A stretch of DNA of 57,148 nt, taken from contig NZ_SRSF01000014.1 of assembly GCF_004803465.1 (NCBI RefSeq), forward strand, positions 1 through 57,148, read 5' to 3'. Of this stretch, positions 35,487-43,711 are shown in pieces; the first letter of the stretch is position 1, and every line of letters starts with the position of its first letter. Origin of the DNA: Neolewinella litorea. Its GTDB lineage: Bacteria; Bacteroidota; Bacteroidia; Chitinophagales; Saprospiraceae. The translations under genes were made by a program, and so were the position numbers. Under the pieces are notes generated by a model. The model ran no database searches. It had not been told where the DNA came from and was given only the letters and a program-made list of their open reading frames with translations.

Positions 35487-38400
35487 TTACAGGTTTAATT
35501 CGCCGAGCAAACCTTCGAGGTCGCTTTGGTCGAGTCCGGAATCGGGAAAATCGGAAGGGGTCAGTACCGGCTCGTCAACGGTACGGCAATGGTCCAGCAG
35601 TTCGGTCAGTTCACGCAGGCAGGCGTCGACCAGGCCGGCCACCGTCGCCGGGTAGTGCAGTGAAGTGCTATACGACCAATAGATCGTCAGCTGTCCTTCC
35701 TCTACCGCCGCGTTGATCTCCCATACGCGGTTGACTTCTCCGTTCGGATGCCGGAGCCCGTCGCGGACAAACTTAACCGTCCCGAGCCGGGCATCGAAAG
35801 CATTGTCCTGCTGGCCGAGGTAGTTGAAATAAACGGCGGGCGACTGCTCCAGTCCCGGCTGCCGAGCCAGGTACCGCAGCACGCCGTAGCCCAGGCCCTT
35901 GTTGGGGACGGCCCGCAGCTGTTCCTTGACGGCAACGATGGCTTCCCGCGGGTCGGCGTCCGATCCCGGAGCGAAGGTCAGCGGATAGGAAACGGTGAAC
36001 CAGCCCGGCGTTTCCTCAATCGGCAGCCCGCTGTCAAGGGGTTCGCGGCCGTGCCGTTCGAGGTTCAGGCACTGCCGGCCGCTGCCGGTGTAGGAAGCGA
36101 GGGTGCGCAACAGCGCGGCAAGCAGTAACTCTTCGGGGCGGGTTCCGTAGGCTTCGTTGGCCGACTGCAGGAAGTCGCGGGTAGCCGCTTCCCCCAGCCT
36201 CCCCGATACAGTAGCTACCGTAGCCTGTTTGACGGGTAGACTGCCGGGCAGCTCGGTCGGCAAGGCAGTGGTAGCCTGCTGCTGCCAAAAGCTCAGGTCC
36301 TCCTCAAATTTCTTCTCCGAGGCCCACTTATCGAGTTGCTGGGGCCACCGGTGGAACGAGGCGCCGGTGGGTTGGCCGCTTCCCGCTTCGCCACGGAGGT
36401 GGCCGGCCAGGTCGTGCAGGATGGTCTGCCACGACACCATATCGATGACCAGGTGGTGCGCAAGAAGATAAAGCGTAGCTCCATCGCCCGTTTCAGACCG
36501 CGTGAACAGCAGCGCCCGGAACAGCGGGTCGCTTTCCAGCTTCCATTCCGTCTGGATACGCGCCAGTTGGGCCGCCTCACCCCCTTCCCGTTCCGAGAAA
36601 TGCTGGAAGGCCTCTCCGCGGTGGTAGGGCCGGATCGTAGCCCGCCAACCCAATGACTCCCGGCTGAAATTCTGCCGCAGGCCGCCGTGCGCGGACGCAA
36701 TCGCTTCGATCGCGTCGGCTATCCCGGCGGGGTCTACGGGGCCGGGCAATTGCAGACGCCAGGCGTGATTCCAGTGGTGGGGAGCGGCCTGGTGCTCTTC
36801 GAAAAACCATTCCTGGATGGGCGTCAGGGGCACGGGGCCGGAGAAGGCCTCGGTCTCCGTTTCCGGCCCCGTCGGACGGGCCACGGCGGCAAGCGCGCGG
36901 ATGGTCTGCCGGTCGAATACGGCGGTGGGCGAAAATTGCAGTCCGGCGCGGCGGGCCCGCGCCAGCAGTTGGATGCTGAGAATGGAGTCTCCGCCGAGGG
37001 AAAAAAAGTTGTCGGTTACGCCCATCTGCCGGGTGCCCAGCAACTCCCGCCAGATCTCGAGGAGGGTAGTCTCCGTGGCGGTGGCCGGTGCTGCGAATTT
37101 GTCTTCACTTACCGGGGCCGCATCGTCCGGCGTAATATCGGGGAGGGCTTGTATATCTACCTTGCCGTTGGGCAGTCGGGGGAAGGCCTCCAGGCGCAGC
37201 AGGCGCGCCGGCACCAGGTAAGCCGGCAGCTGCTCCAGCAACTCCTGCCGCAGGGCGGAGAGGTCCGGGTCGGTTTCCGTCAACAGGTAGCCCAGCAGCT
37301 GTCCCCCGTCGCTGATTCTGACTTCGGCGTCACCCACCCCATCCAGCTGTAACAGGTGGTTACGGATCTCCTCCAGTTCCACGCGGTGGCCCCGGATCTT
37401 GACCTGCCGGTCCATACGGCCCAGGTATAGCAGATTACCATCGGCGCGGTAAGTGGCCCGGTCTCCGGTACGATAGACGCGGACGGAGGCACCATCCGGC
37501 AGTTGCAGCGGGGTAAACTTCTCCGCGGTGAGGGCGGGCCGGTGCCAGTACCCGTCGGCTACCCCGGCACCCGCAATACAGAGCTCGCCGGGCACCCCAA
37601 GGGGGGCCAGCCGCCCGTTTGGCGTGATGAGGTGAACTTCGGCGCCGGGAATGGGTCGCCCGATGGGCACCCCGCCGGCGGCATCCCCGGCGGTGAGGCG
37701 GTGAACCGTAGCCCAGACGGTGGCTTCGGTGGGGCCGTACTCGTTGTACAGTGCTGTGGCCGGCAAGCGGGCGAAATGCCGTTCCACCACGGTGCCCGCG
37801 CAGGCTTCCCCGGCTACGATGACGGTCTCCAGGCTCTGCAGCAGCTCAGGGTCCGCCAGGTCGACCAGATGGTCGTAAAGGGTAGGCAACAGCAGAGAGT
37901 GTGTGATTCCTTCCCGAGCGATGAGGCGGGCCAGTCCTTCCATGTCCTGCTCGGCCCGCGCGGGGGCCACCACGAGTTTTCCGCCGGTGGTGAGGGTCCA
38001 GAAGATCCCCGCCACGGAACTGTCGAAGGAAAAGGAAGACAACAGCAGGAAGGCCGCGGGGCCGCCGCCATACACCTCCGCTCGCGCGTCCGTGCTGGAG
38101 GCGAGTTGGTGGTGGGTGATCGCGATACCCTTGGGCCTGCCCGAGCTGCCGGAGGTGTAGATGAGGTAGGCGGGATCATCAAGTGACCGGCCTTCTACCC
38201 GGGAATTGACCTGTACTTCCGCCCCGTCCAGCGCGTCGAGCCGAATTACGTCGACGTCAGGGCCCGGCGCGAAATCCGACAGCGATCCGTCTCCCACCAG
38301 CCACCGCGCCCCGCTGTCGTCGAGCATATAGCTCCTGCGCTCGGCGGGGTATTCAGGATCCAGGGGCAGATAGGCGCCGCCGGCCCGGAGGATGCCCAGC

Positions 38401-40046
38401 AGGCCGACGACGGTATCTATCCCGCGCCCGACGTGCAGGGCTACCACCGCTCCGGCGACCATGCCCCGCTGTTGTAGCGTAAAGGCCAGCGCGTTGGCTC
38501 TTCGTTCGAGTTCCGCGTAGGTAAGCTGTTCCGTGCCGCAGGCTACCGCGGGGGCAGTGGGATGGTGCCGGGCGACTTCCGCTATCCGGTCATCCAGAAA
38601 CCGTGCGGGGGGGAGCGCGGCAGCTTCCGCGGAGCCACTCACGTGACGCAGCAACTCAAGTTCCGGGGCCGGCACCAGATCGATCTCGCCTACCCGGAGC
38701 CTGGGATCGCGGGTCACCTGTTCCAGGATGCGGGTGAGGTGGCCCGTCAACCTTTCGATGCGGTCGGCCTCGAATAGATCCGTGGCGTATTCAAAAATGG
38801 TCGAAAATTCTTCACCGGAATCGGCCACGAAGAGCGTCAGGTCGAATTTCGACACACCCAGGTCGAGGGGTTCCAGCCGCATTCTTACGCCTTCCGTCAG
38901 GCTCAGGTCCCCGGGGCCGTGGTGCAGGATGAACATCGCCTGGAAGAGGGGATTGGTACCCGGCAGGCGGACCGGATTGAGTTCACGCACGATGGCCTCG
39001 AAAGGGGCATTTCTGTGCTCCAGGGCGTCGAGCATTGTGGCCTTTACCTCCGCCACCCAGTCGGTGAAAGTAACCGTTTCCTTGAGGCGGGAGCGGATCA
39101 GGACCGTTTCGTTGAAGAAGCCGATCAGGCGCTCCAGCTCCAGGGTATCGCGGTTGGTGACGGGGGTGCCCACCAGCAGATCGGCCTGTCCGCCGTACCG
39201 GTGCAGCATCAGCAGGTAGGCGGAGAGTAGGTAAACGTAGGGGGTCACCCCGCTTTCCCGGCAAGATTCCCGGACGCGTGCGCTAAGTTCGGCGGTCAGT
39301 TTACCGCTTGCGTAGGCTCCCCGGTACCGCTGTTCGCGGGGCCGCGGACGGTCGGTGGGCAGGGCCAGCACGGTCGGCACGTCCTGCAGTTGGGTCTTCC
39401 AGTAGTCCAGGGCCCGATCGGCCGCGCGCTCCCGCTGGCGCAGGGCGTAGGCGCCGTACGACACCTTCAGGGGGGCGGACTGTTGCTCCCTCCCTGCGAT
39501 GCGGCGATCGTATTCCCGGGCAACCTCCTCCAGCAGGATCTGCATGGAAGTTTTATCGGTCAGGATATGGTGCTGGGTAATGATCAATACGTGGGAGCTG
39601 TCCGTCTTGCGGAGCAGCAACAGGCGGGTCAGTGGGCCGTGTGCCAGATCGAAGGGCTGCCGGGCATTTTCGAGCATGACGGACCGGGCGGCTTCCTCAC
39701 TGTCGGGCATCTCCCGCACTTCCCAGGAAAGCAGCGGATCGGGGCCTACGACCTGCCGGGGCCCGTCGTCGCCCTCGGTGAAGGTGGTCCGCAGCATTTC
39801 CTGTCGGGTGGCTACCGCTTCGAAGCACGTACGCAGCAGATCGCGGTCCAGCCGCCCGTCGATCACCACGCGTTCGGCGTAGTTGTAAAAGGGGTTGCCG
39901 GGGTAGGCCTGCGCCAGAAAGTACAGGCGTTCCTGTCCCCGGGAAAGCGGATAGATGCCGCCCCCTCCTTTTTCCTCCGCGGCGGCGGGTGGATCGGTGA
40001 CCTTGCTGCGGTTCAGCCATTTGCTTAGTAAAGACCCTTGCGACAT
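35487..40046 (-). CDS. NRPS module: condensation - adenylation - carrier - epimerization (C-A-T-E)
   Basis: A 1519-residue synthetase. C domain: about 30-470, HHILTDK (His159-His160, Asp164; the usual Gly after Asp is Lys). A domain: about 490-1005, with LIYTSGSSGRPKG, FSFDSS, NEYGPTEATVW, YRTGD and NGKVD. Residues at the ten specificity positions read by eye as D-S-A-L-I-A-E-V-W-K, which I cannot assign. Carrier: DNFFSLGGDSILS. E domain: from about 1110, with HHLVIDMVSW, LERHGREP, GYGVLRYL and FNYLGQ, so the bound residue is probably epimerised to the D form. The C-terminus SDFPDSGLDQSDLEGLLGEL looks like a donor docking helix. The ATG at 40046 is chosen; the open frame extends 60 codons upstream. 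Confidence 0.92.
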   Translation of the reverse strand: MSQGSLLSKWLNRSKVTDPPAAAEEKGGGGIYPLSRGQERLYFLAQAYPGNPFYNYAERVVIDGRLDRDLLRTCFEAVATRQEMLRTTFTEGDDGPRQVVGPDPLLSWEVREMPDSEEAARSVMLENARQPFDLAHGPLTRLLLLRKTDSSHVLIITQHHILTDKTSMQILLEEVAREYDRRIAGREQQSAPLKVSYGAYALRQRERAADRALDYWKTQLQDVPTVLALPTDRPRPREQRYRGAYASGKLTAELSARVRESCRESGVTPYVYLLSAYLLMLHRYGGQADLLVGTPVTNRDTLELERLIGFFNETVLIRSRLKETVTFTDWVAEVKATMLDALEHRNAPFEAIVRELNPVRLPGTNPLFQAMFILHHGPGDLSLTEGVRMRLEPLDLGVSKFDLTLFVADSGEEFSTIFEYATDLFEADRIERLTGHLTRILEQVTRDPRLRVGEIDLVPAPELELLRHVSGSAEAAALPPARFLDDRIAEVARHHPTAPAVACGTEQLTYAELERRANALAFTLQQRGMVAGAVVALHVGRGIDTVVGLLGILRAGGAYLPLDPEYPAERRSYMLDDSGARWLVGDGSLSDFAPGPDVDVIRLDALDGAEVQVNSRVEGRSLDDPAYLIYTSGSSGRPKGIAITHHQLASSTDARAEVYGGGPAAFLLLSSFSFDSSVAGIFWTLTTGGKLVVAPARAEQDMEGLARLIAREGITHSLLLPTLYDHLVDLADPELLQSLETVIVAGEACAGTVVERHFARLPATALYNEYGPTEATVWATVHRLTAGDAAGGVPIGRPIPGAEVHLITPNGRLAPLGVPGELCIAGAGVADGYWHRPALTAEKFTPLQLPDGASVRVYRTGDRATYRADGNLLYLGRMDRQVKIRGHRVELEEIRNHLLQLDGVGDAEVRISDGGQLLGYLLTETDPDLSALRQELLEQLPAYLVPARLLRLEAFPRLPNGKVDIQALPDITPDDAAPVSEDKFAAPATATETTLLEIWRELLGTRQMGVTDNFFSLGGDSILSIQLLARARRAGLQFSPTAVFDRQTIRALAAVARPTGPETETEAFSGPVPLTPIQEWFFEEHQAAPHHWNHAWRLQLPGPVDPAGIADAIEAIASAHGGLRQNFSRESLGWRATIRPYHRGEAFQHFSEREGGEAAQLARIQTEWKLESDPLFRALLFTRSETGDGATLYLLAHHLVIDMVSWQTILHDLAGHLRGEAGSGQPTGASFHRWPQQLDKWASEKKFEEDLSFWQQQATTALPTELPGSLPVKQATVATVSGRLGEAATRDFLQSANEAYGTRPEELLLAALLRTLASYTGSGRQCLNLERHGREPLDSGLPIEETPGWFTVSYPLTFAPGSDADPREAIVAVKEQLRAVPNKGLGYGVLRYLARQPGLEQSPAVYFNYLGQQDNAFDARLGTVKFVRDGLRHPNGEVNRVWEINAAVEEGQLTIYWSYSTSLHYPATVAGLVDACLRELTELLDHCRTVDEPVLTPSDFPDSGLDQSDLEGLLGELNL

Positions 40047-40648
40047 AATTCGTGATTCAAAAAAAAAGCAGGCTGCACCCGTGCGCCGGCAACCCGGACC
40101 GGCGGCAATTGAAAGCACCCCTAATATCCCACGCAAAAGCAGGCCCTTTGCAGGCCTCCCTAAGGTGGCCGGTCGCGGAATAACGCGAGTCCCGGCCCAG
40201 GTCAGGTAAGGGTGGGTAGCCGGCAATAAAAAGCGAAGGCCGTCCGGATCAAAAGCATGGGTGTACGTAAATCAATACGGAAAATAGCGTATCCCCGGAT
40301 TTATCCGGCTGATCTTTCAGGACCTCAAAAAGAACGTGGTGCGTCTATCCGTCATTCCCGAAACCCAACGTAAAAAGTGATTCCACGGCTCTAACTTGTC
40401 GCCATGGTCCCCTTTCCCGGGTATAACTGTTCCCCCACCGCATTATATTGGGCATTAACGCTTCCAACCTGCCTATGCAGGATACGCTGAAGTTGTCCTT
40501 CTTCTACTTCCGGGAGACGATCAAACCCAAAATGCGGCAGTACACCGTAACTGTACCAGGAACGCACGTCTTCATGAACGCCCCTGGTTATGAGCACCCA
40601 CCCGGCAAAATATTACCGCCTCCACTGTTGGTTAACGGCTGATCTACC
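40047..40648. other. 602-bp divergent intergenic region between the two NRPS arms
   Basis: It should hold promoters for both arms. A dyad CCGGATTTATCCGG lies at 40295-40308, a candidate operator roughly midway. TATATTGG at 40444-40451 is a weak -7-like box for the plus arm. No exact TAnnTTTG is seen near the minus start. A 64-codon open frame at 40448-40642 has no recognisable features. Confidence 0.5.
40295..40308. promoter_or_regulatory. Dyad CCGGATTTATCCGG, candidate operator of the NRPS locus
   Basis: Arms CCGGAT and ATCCGG are perfect with a TT centre. It is the clearest dyad in the divergent gap, about 250 bp upstream of the minus start and 340 bp upstream of the plus start. No regulator gene lies in the cluster, and binding is conjecture. 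Confidence 0.3.
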
Positions 40649-43600
40649 ATGACTTTATCCCCCCTCACCCCGGCTCAATCCGCACTGTATATGTGGCAGC
40701 AACGCACGCCGGATTCGCCCGCGTACCAATGTGCCTATACGTTTGAGCTGCAAGGCCCCCTGGACCGAGAGCGTTTCGCGGCGGCTTTTGCGGCTTTGGC
40801 TCGGGAAGACGACCGCATGGCCACGGTATTCGTGCCGGTTCGGGGGGGGGTACGCCAGGGCACTATTCCGGCCGACCAACGCCCCGGCCTCGATGTCCTC
40901 ACCGGTTCGGTAGTGGATTCCGAGGATTGGGTGAGCCAACGCAGTGCCCGCCTTATTCCCTTGGACCGCTGCTGCTACGACGCCGCCCTGCTGTGCCTGG
41001 CTCCGGATAACCACCTGTTTTACCTGAACCAGCACCAACTCATCGCCGACCCCTGGGGAGTGGCCGCGCAGTACCGCCGTCTGGCTTCTTTGTATGCGGC
41101 ACGCGCCGGTGCCGGAGGAACTCCCCCAAAGCCAGGTTTCGGGGCTCCCGCGCCCCGGCCTTCTTCGGAATCCGAAGGGGAACAGCCTGATTATCCGGCT
41201 TCCCCCTCGGGAAATGAACCCCCGCTCGAGTCCGGCCGTCAAAACCCCGCCGGACACACCGCGGTGGCAAGTCGCTCCCTGCACCTTGGCGCTGACCGCG
41301 TTCAGGGCCTGCGTAGCCTGGGCGACCGGATGGACGTAACCCTCTCAGCCCTGCTCTCCGCCTACGTCCACCGCTTAAGGGGGGAAGAGAATATCACCAT
41401 CGGTACTCCTACCGGCCACTGGCCAACCACCCTGCCAAATCGGCTCGGCCAAATCCCGCCATTCAATGCTTTGGTACGGGCTACGGATACTTTCCTGGAT
41501 CTACTGGCGCGGCACGGGGAGGCTTTTGCCGCTTTCCACCCCTCCGCCCTATCCTCCCCCGGAATCCAGGTTGTCCTAAAGTACTGCGACGCTGCATTCG
41601 ACGACCTGGCCCCCGATGTGACGTGCCGGACGACTTGGCATAGCACCGGTCACGCCGACCCCGATCACCACTTTACGCTGCGCGCTTATCATCCGGCCGG
41701 AACGCAAGATCTGAGGCTGGATTTCATCCTTAACCGGGTGGTATTTACGCCCGCCGAGATCGAGCGCATCCCCGATCAATTTCTGGCTTTGGTGGATGCC
41801 TGTCTGGCCGACCCCGCCCGACCGGTGGCGTCCGTCAACGGGAGGAATGACGACGAGTTGCGGGCCATTGCCGGTCACTCGGTAGGACCCACCTATCCGG
41901 TTCCCACCCCGGACGTCCTCCAGCTCTTTGAAGCCGCCGCCGCCCGATACGCCGATGATCCCGCCCTGAGCTACCCCGGCGGCAGCACCACCTACCGGGA
42001 ACTGAATGAGCGAGCCGACCGGCTGGCCCAACGACTTCACGACGATCTGGAGGGCGGCAAGCGCATCATTTGCCTGTCCTTGCCGCGGAGCCCCGGGCTC
42101 CTGGTAGCCATTCTGGGCTGCTGGAAGGCCGGGTATACCTATGTTCCCCTGCCCACGGACACGCCCGACGGCCGGTTAGAGCATATACTGCGCGAAACGG
42201 ACGCGGCGCTGGTCATTACCGACCCCGATCGCCTGGATCGGTTCCGCGACCGTGGCGTGGCCACAATGCTGATCGACGAGAACCAAGCCCCGCCGCTCCG
42301 CCACGCTTCCCCGGCACCCGCGCGCCGCCGCACCGATGCCCCCGCCTACGTGATGTACACTTCGGGATCAACGGGGCAACCGAAAGGGGTGGTGATCGGG
42401 CACACGGCCCTGGTCAACTACATCGACCACGCGCTCCGGCACTACGTAACCGGCCCGAAACCGGTGTTCCCCCTGTTCACGACCATCGGGTTTGACCTGA
42501 CGGTCACTAGCCTGTTCACGCCGCTGGCGTGCGGGGGGCGGCTGGAAATTTACTCCGAACCGCCGCCCGGCATCCCGGACCTGGCGGTGGTACAGGTGAT
42601 GCACGACGACCGCTGCGACGTGGTGAAGCTGACCCCCTCCCACCTGGCCCTGCTGCGGGGAATGGACCTGCGCGCCCACCGGCTGCGCACTTTGATCGTG
42701 GGCGGCGAACAACTGACCACCCCCCTCGCCCGCGAAATACGGGAACACCTGCCCCCCACGGCCGCGATCATCAACGAATATGGCCCCACGGAGGCCACCG
42801 TAGGCTGCATCATCAAAACCTATACGGGACCCGAAGAGGGCGAAGGACCCGCCGTCCCGATCGGGCGACCCATTGCCAATACCGAGGCCTGGGTCCTGGA
42901 TGCCCAGGGGAACCTGGCCGCACGGGGAACGACGGGCGAGCTTTTTCTCGGCGGCATTTGTCTGGCAGAGGGCTACCTGCAGCGCGAGGAGCTTACGGCG
43001 GAGCGGTTCGCGACGCAGCGGGCCGGGGGCGGCGCACGCCTGTACCGTACCGGCGACCGCGCCCGCTGGAACGGCGCCGGCGACCTGGAGTTCCTGGGGC
43101 GGGCGGACCGGCAAGCAAAGTGGCGGGGCCACCGCATCGAGCTCGACGAAATAGAGAATCTGGTGGCCGGGCACCCGAACGTCACGGCGGTGGCCGTCGT
43201 GCTCGACGACGAGCAATTGGTGGCCTACTACACGTCCCCTGCGGACCTGCCCGCCCAGCAACTGCGGGCGCACCTCCAACACCACTTGCCCGACTACAGC
43301 ATCCCGCAGCGCTTCATTGCCCTCCGGGAGATGCCGCTCACCCCAGCCGGAAAGGTGAACCGGCGGGCGCTGGCCGAGATGGAAGTGGCCTTGCCGACGG
43401 AGCGGCCCGCCGATTTCGCGGCCCCGGAGGGAGAGATCGAGGAACTGCTTGCCGGTATCTGGTGCGAGGTACTGGCGCGCGAGGAGATCGGGCGCCACGA
43501 CAAATTCCTCGACCTGGGCGGGCACAGTCTGACCGCCATTCGCCTGGCCGCACGCATCAGCGATACCTTCGCCCTGGAGGTACCGCTGCCCCGCATCTTC

Positions 43601-43711
43601 GAGTTGCCCACCATCGCGCTGCAGGCGTCCTATCTGGAGGAGACGATGCTCCGGTTCTTGGCGGAATCGGAAACCACACCCCCGGACGAGTCCGTAAATA
43701 CCACCCCATGA
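40649..43711 (+). CDS. NRPS module with degenerate condensation domain: C*-A-T, Asn-like code
   Basis: A 1020-residue synthetase. The N-terminal condensation-like domain (about 1-410) has HQLIADP where HHxxxDG is expected: His129 is kept but the catalytic second His is Gln130. It also carries a Pro/Ser/Gly-rich insert at about 150-205. The adenylation domain (about 430-925) shows VMYTSGSTGQPKG, GFDLTVTS, NEYGPTEATVG, YRTGD and AGKVN. The ten specificity residues read D-L-T-K-I-G-E-V-G-K, one step from published asparagine codes. The carrier domain is KFLDLGGHSLTAIRL. Its stop overlaps the ATG of the receptor gene (ATGA). It is divergent from the C-A-T-E/C-T-TE operon. Confidence 0.9.
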   Translation: MTLSPLTPAQSALYMWQQRTPDSPAYQCAYTFELQGPLDRERFAAAFAALAREDDRMATVFVPVRGGVRQGTIPADQRPGLDVLTGSVVDSEDWVSQRSARLIPLDRCCYDAALLCLAPDNHLFYLNQHQLIADPWGVAAQYRRLASLYAARAGAGGTPPKPGFGAPAPRPSSESEGEQPDYPASPSGNEPPLESGRQNPAGHTAVASRSLHLGADRVQGLRSLGDRMDVTLSALLSAYVHRLRGEENITIGTPTGHWPTTLPNRLGQIPPFNALVRATDTFLDLLARHGEAFAAFHPSALSSPGIQVVLKYCDAAFDDLAPDVTCRTTWHSTGHADPDHHFTLRAYHPAGTQDLRLDFILNRVVFTPAEIERIPDQFLALVDACLADPARPVASVNGRNDDELRAIAGHSVGPTYPVPTPDVLQLFEAAAARYADDPALSYPGGSTTYRELNERADRLAQRLHDDLEGGKRIICLSLPRSPGLLVAILGCWKAGYTYVPLPTDTPDGRLEHILRETDAALVITDPDRLDRFRDRGVATMLIDENQAPPLRHASPAPARRRTDAPAYVMYTSGSTGQPKGVVIGHTALVNYIDHALRHYVTGPKPVFPLFTTIGFDLTVTSLFTPLACGGRLEIYSEPPPGIPDLAVVQVMHDDRCDVVKLTPSHLALLRGMDLRAHRLRTLIVGGEQLTTPLAREIREHLPPTAAIINEYGPTEATVGCIIKTYTGPEEGEGPAVPIGRPIANTEAWVLDAQGNLAARGTTGELFLGGICLAEGYLQREELTAERFATQRAGGGARLYRTGDRARWNGAGDLEFLGRADRQAKWRGHRIELDEIENLVAGHPNVTAVAVVLDDEQLVAYYTSPADLPAQQLRAHLQHHLPDYSIPQRFIALREMPLTPAGKVNRRALAEMEVALPTERPADFAAPEGEIEELLAGIWCEVLAREEIGRHDKFLDLGGHSLTAIRLAARISDTFALEVPLPRIFELPTIALQASYLEETMLRFLAESETTPPDESVNTTP

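Noticed and set aside
40448..40642. 64-codon frame just before the C*-A-T gene, considered as an MbtH-like helper
   Set aside because: None of the MbtH signature residues are present, the start is TTG, and no other family fits.
42529..43707. Upstream extension of the receptor frame through the NRPS gene
   Set aside because: The extension is Arg/Gly/Pro-rich out-of-frame NRPS sequence. The receptor signal peptide starts at 43708.
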